DNA of 64,000 nt from Stemphylium vesicarium. Taxonomy: Eukaryota > Ascomycota > Dothideomycetes > Pleosporales > Pleosporaceae. The position numbers and the translations under genes were made by a program. The stretch spans positions 89,295 to 153,294 of the forward strand of contig QXCR01000072.1 in assembly GCA_004380135.1 (NCBI GenBank), read 5' to 3'. Within the stretch, counting starts at the first letter, position 1, and each line of letters opens with the position of its first letter. Of the stretch, positions 63,896 through 64,000 are shown in pieces. The notes beneath the pieces were generated by a model. That model saw nothing but the letters and a program-made list of their open reading frames with translations, made no database searches and was not told the DNA's origin.

Positions 63896-64000
63896 GAAGC
63901 TGTGTTTTGCAGTCACGATAGCCACTTCTAGTGTTGCTTAGAACACGGCTTGTCGATGCAACTAAGCCGGACGCTAGGCTCAAAAGGGAAGCCACTAGTC

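Overview
The window is chromosomal DNA of a filamentous ascomycete, most probably a dothideomycete of the Pleosporales type. The evidence is dense protein-coding genes on both strands, split by short GT-AG introns (about 45-330 bp), and fungal-only families: a Ppo oxygenase, DUF3632, a fungal tetraspanin and a Zn2Cys6 factor. All gene models were spliced by eye. Most were accepted because phases close and family motifs run across the joins. I saw no tRNA, rRNA or CRISPR array.

Layout: 1-27.3 kb is mostly conserved housekeeping DNA: mitochondrial PheRS (MSF1), mitochondrial dicarboxylate carrier (DIC1), an SDR, a wrecked DUF262 gene, meiotic cohesin Rec8, the proteasomal deubiquitinase Ubp6, Arp2/3 subunit ARPC4, an Ahp1-type peroxiredoxin, an NTF2-like DUF1348 protein, a roadblock dynein light chain, ribosome-biogenesis factor Ipi1, a Nudix hydrolase, arginyltransferase Ate1 and enoyl reductase Tsc13. 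From 28.9 to 44 kb the content is more accessory: a Ppo fatty-acid dioxygenase/P450 fusion, a succinate dehydrogenase flavoprotein that looks like a divergent paralogue, a frameshifted DUF3632 gene, a tetraspanin and several lineage-specific proteins.

45.0-49.8 kb is a transposon nest made of at least three pogo/Tc1-type transposase copies. One has lost its DDE core and carries a perfect palindromic MITE with an 8-bp target duplication. One is a complete but dead 2.3-kb element with TIRs and a TA duplication, itself carrying a solo-LTR-like insert. It sits inside the inverted head of an older sibling copy.

50.7-61.2 kb holds a possible metabolic neighbourhood: a Gfo/Idh/MocA oxidoreductase behind a TATA box and three identical 17-bp upstream elements, two small single-pass membrane proteins of one family, a secreted SMP-30-like beta-propeller, an SDR, and a divergent Zn2Cys6 regulator. 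The right end holds a small hydrophilic protein and a 5'-truncated CSC1/RSN1-type channel gene cut off by a mosaic of inverted 'CAGTTCAGTCAGTC' repeats.
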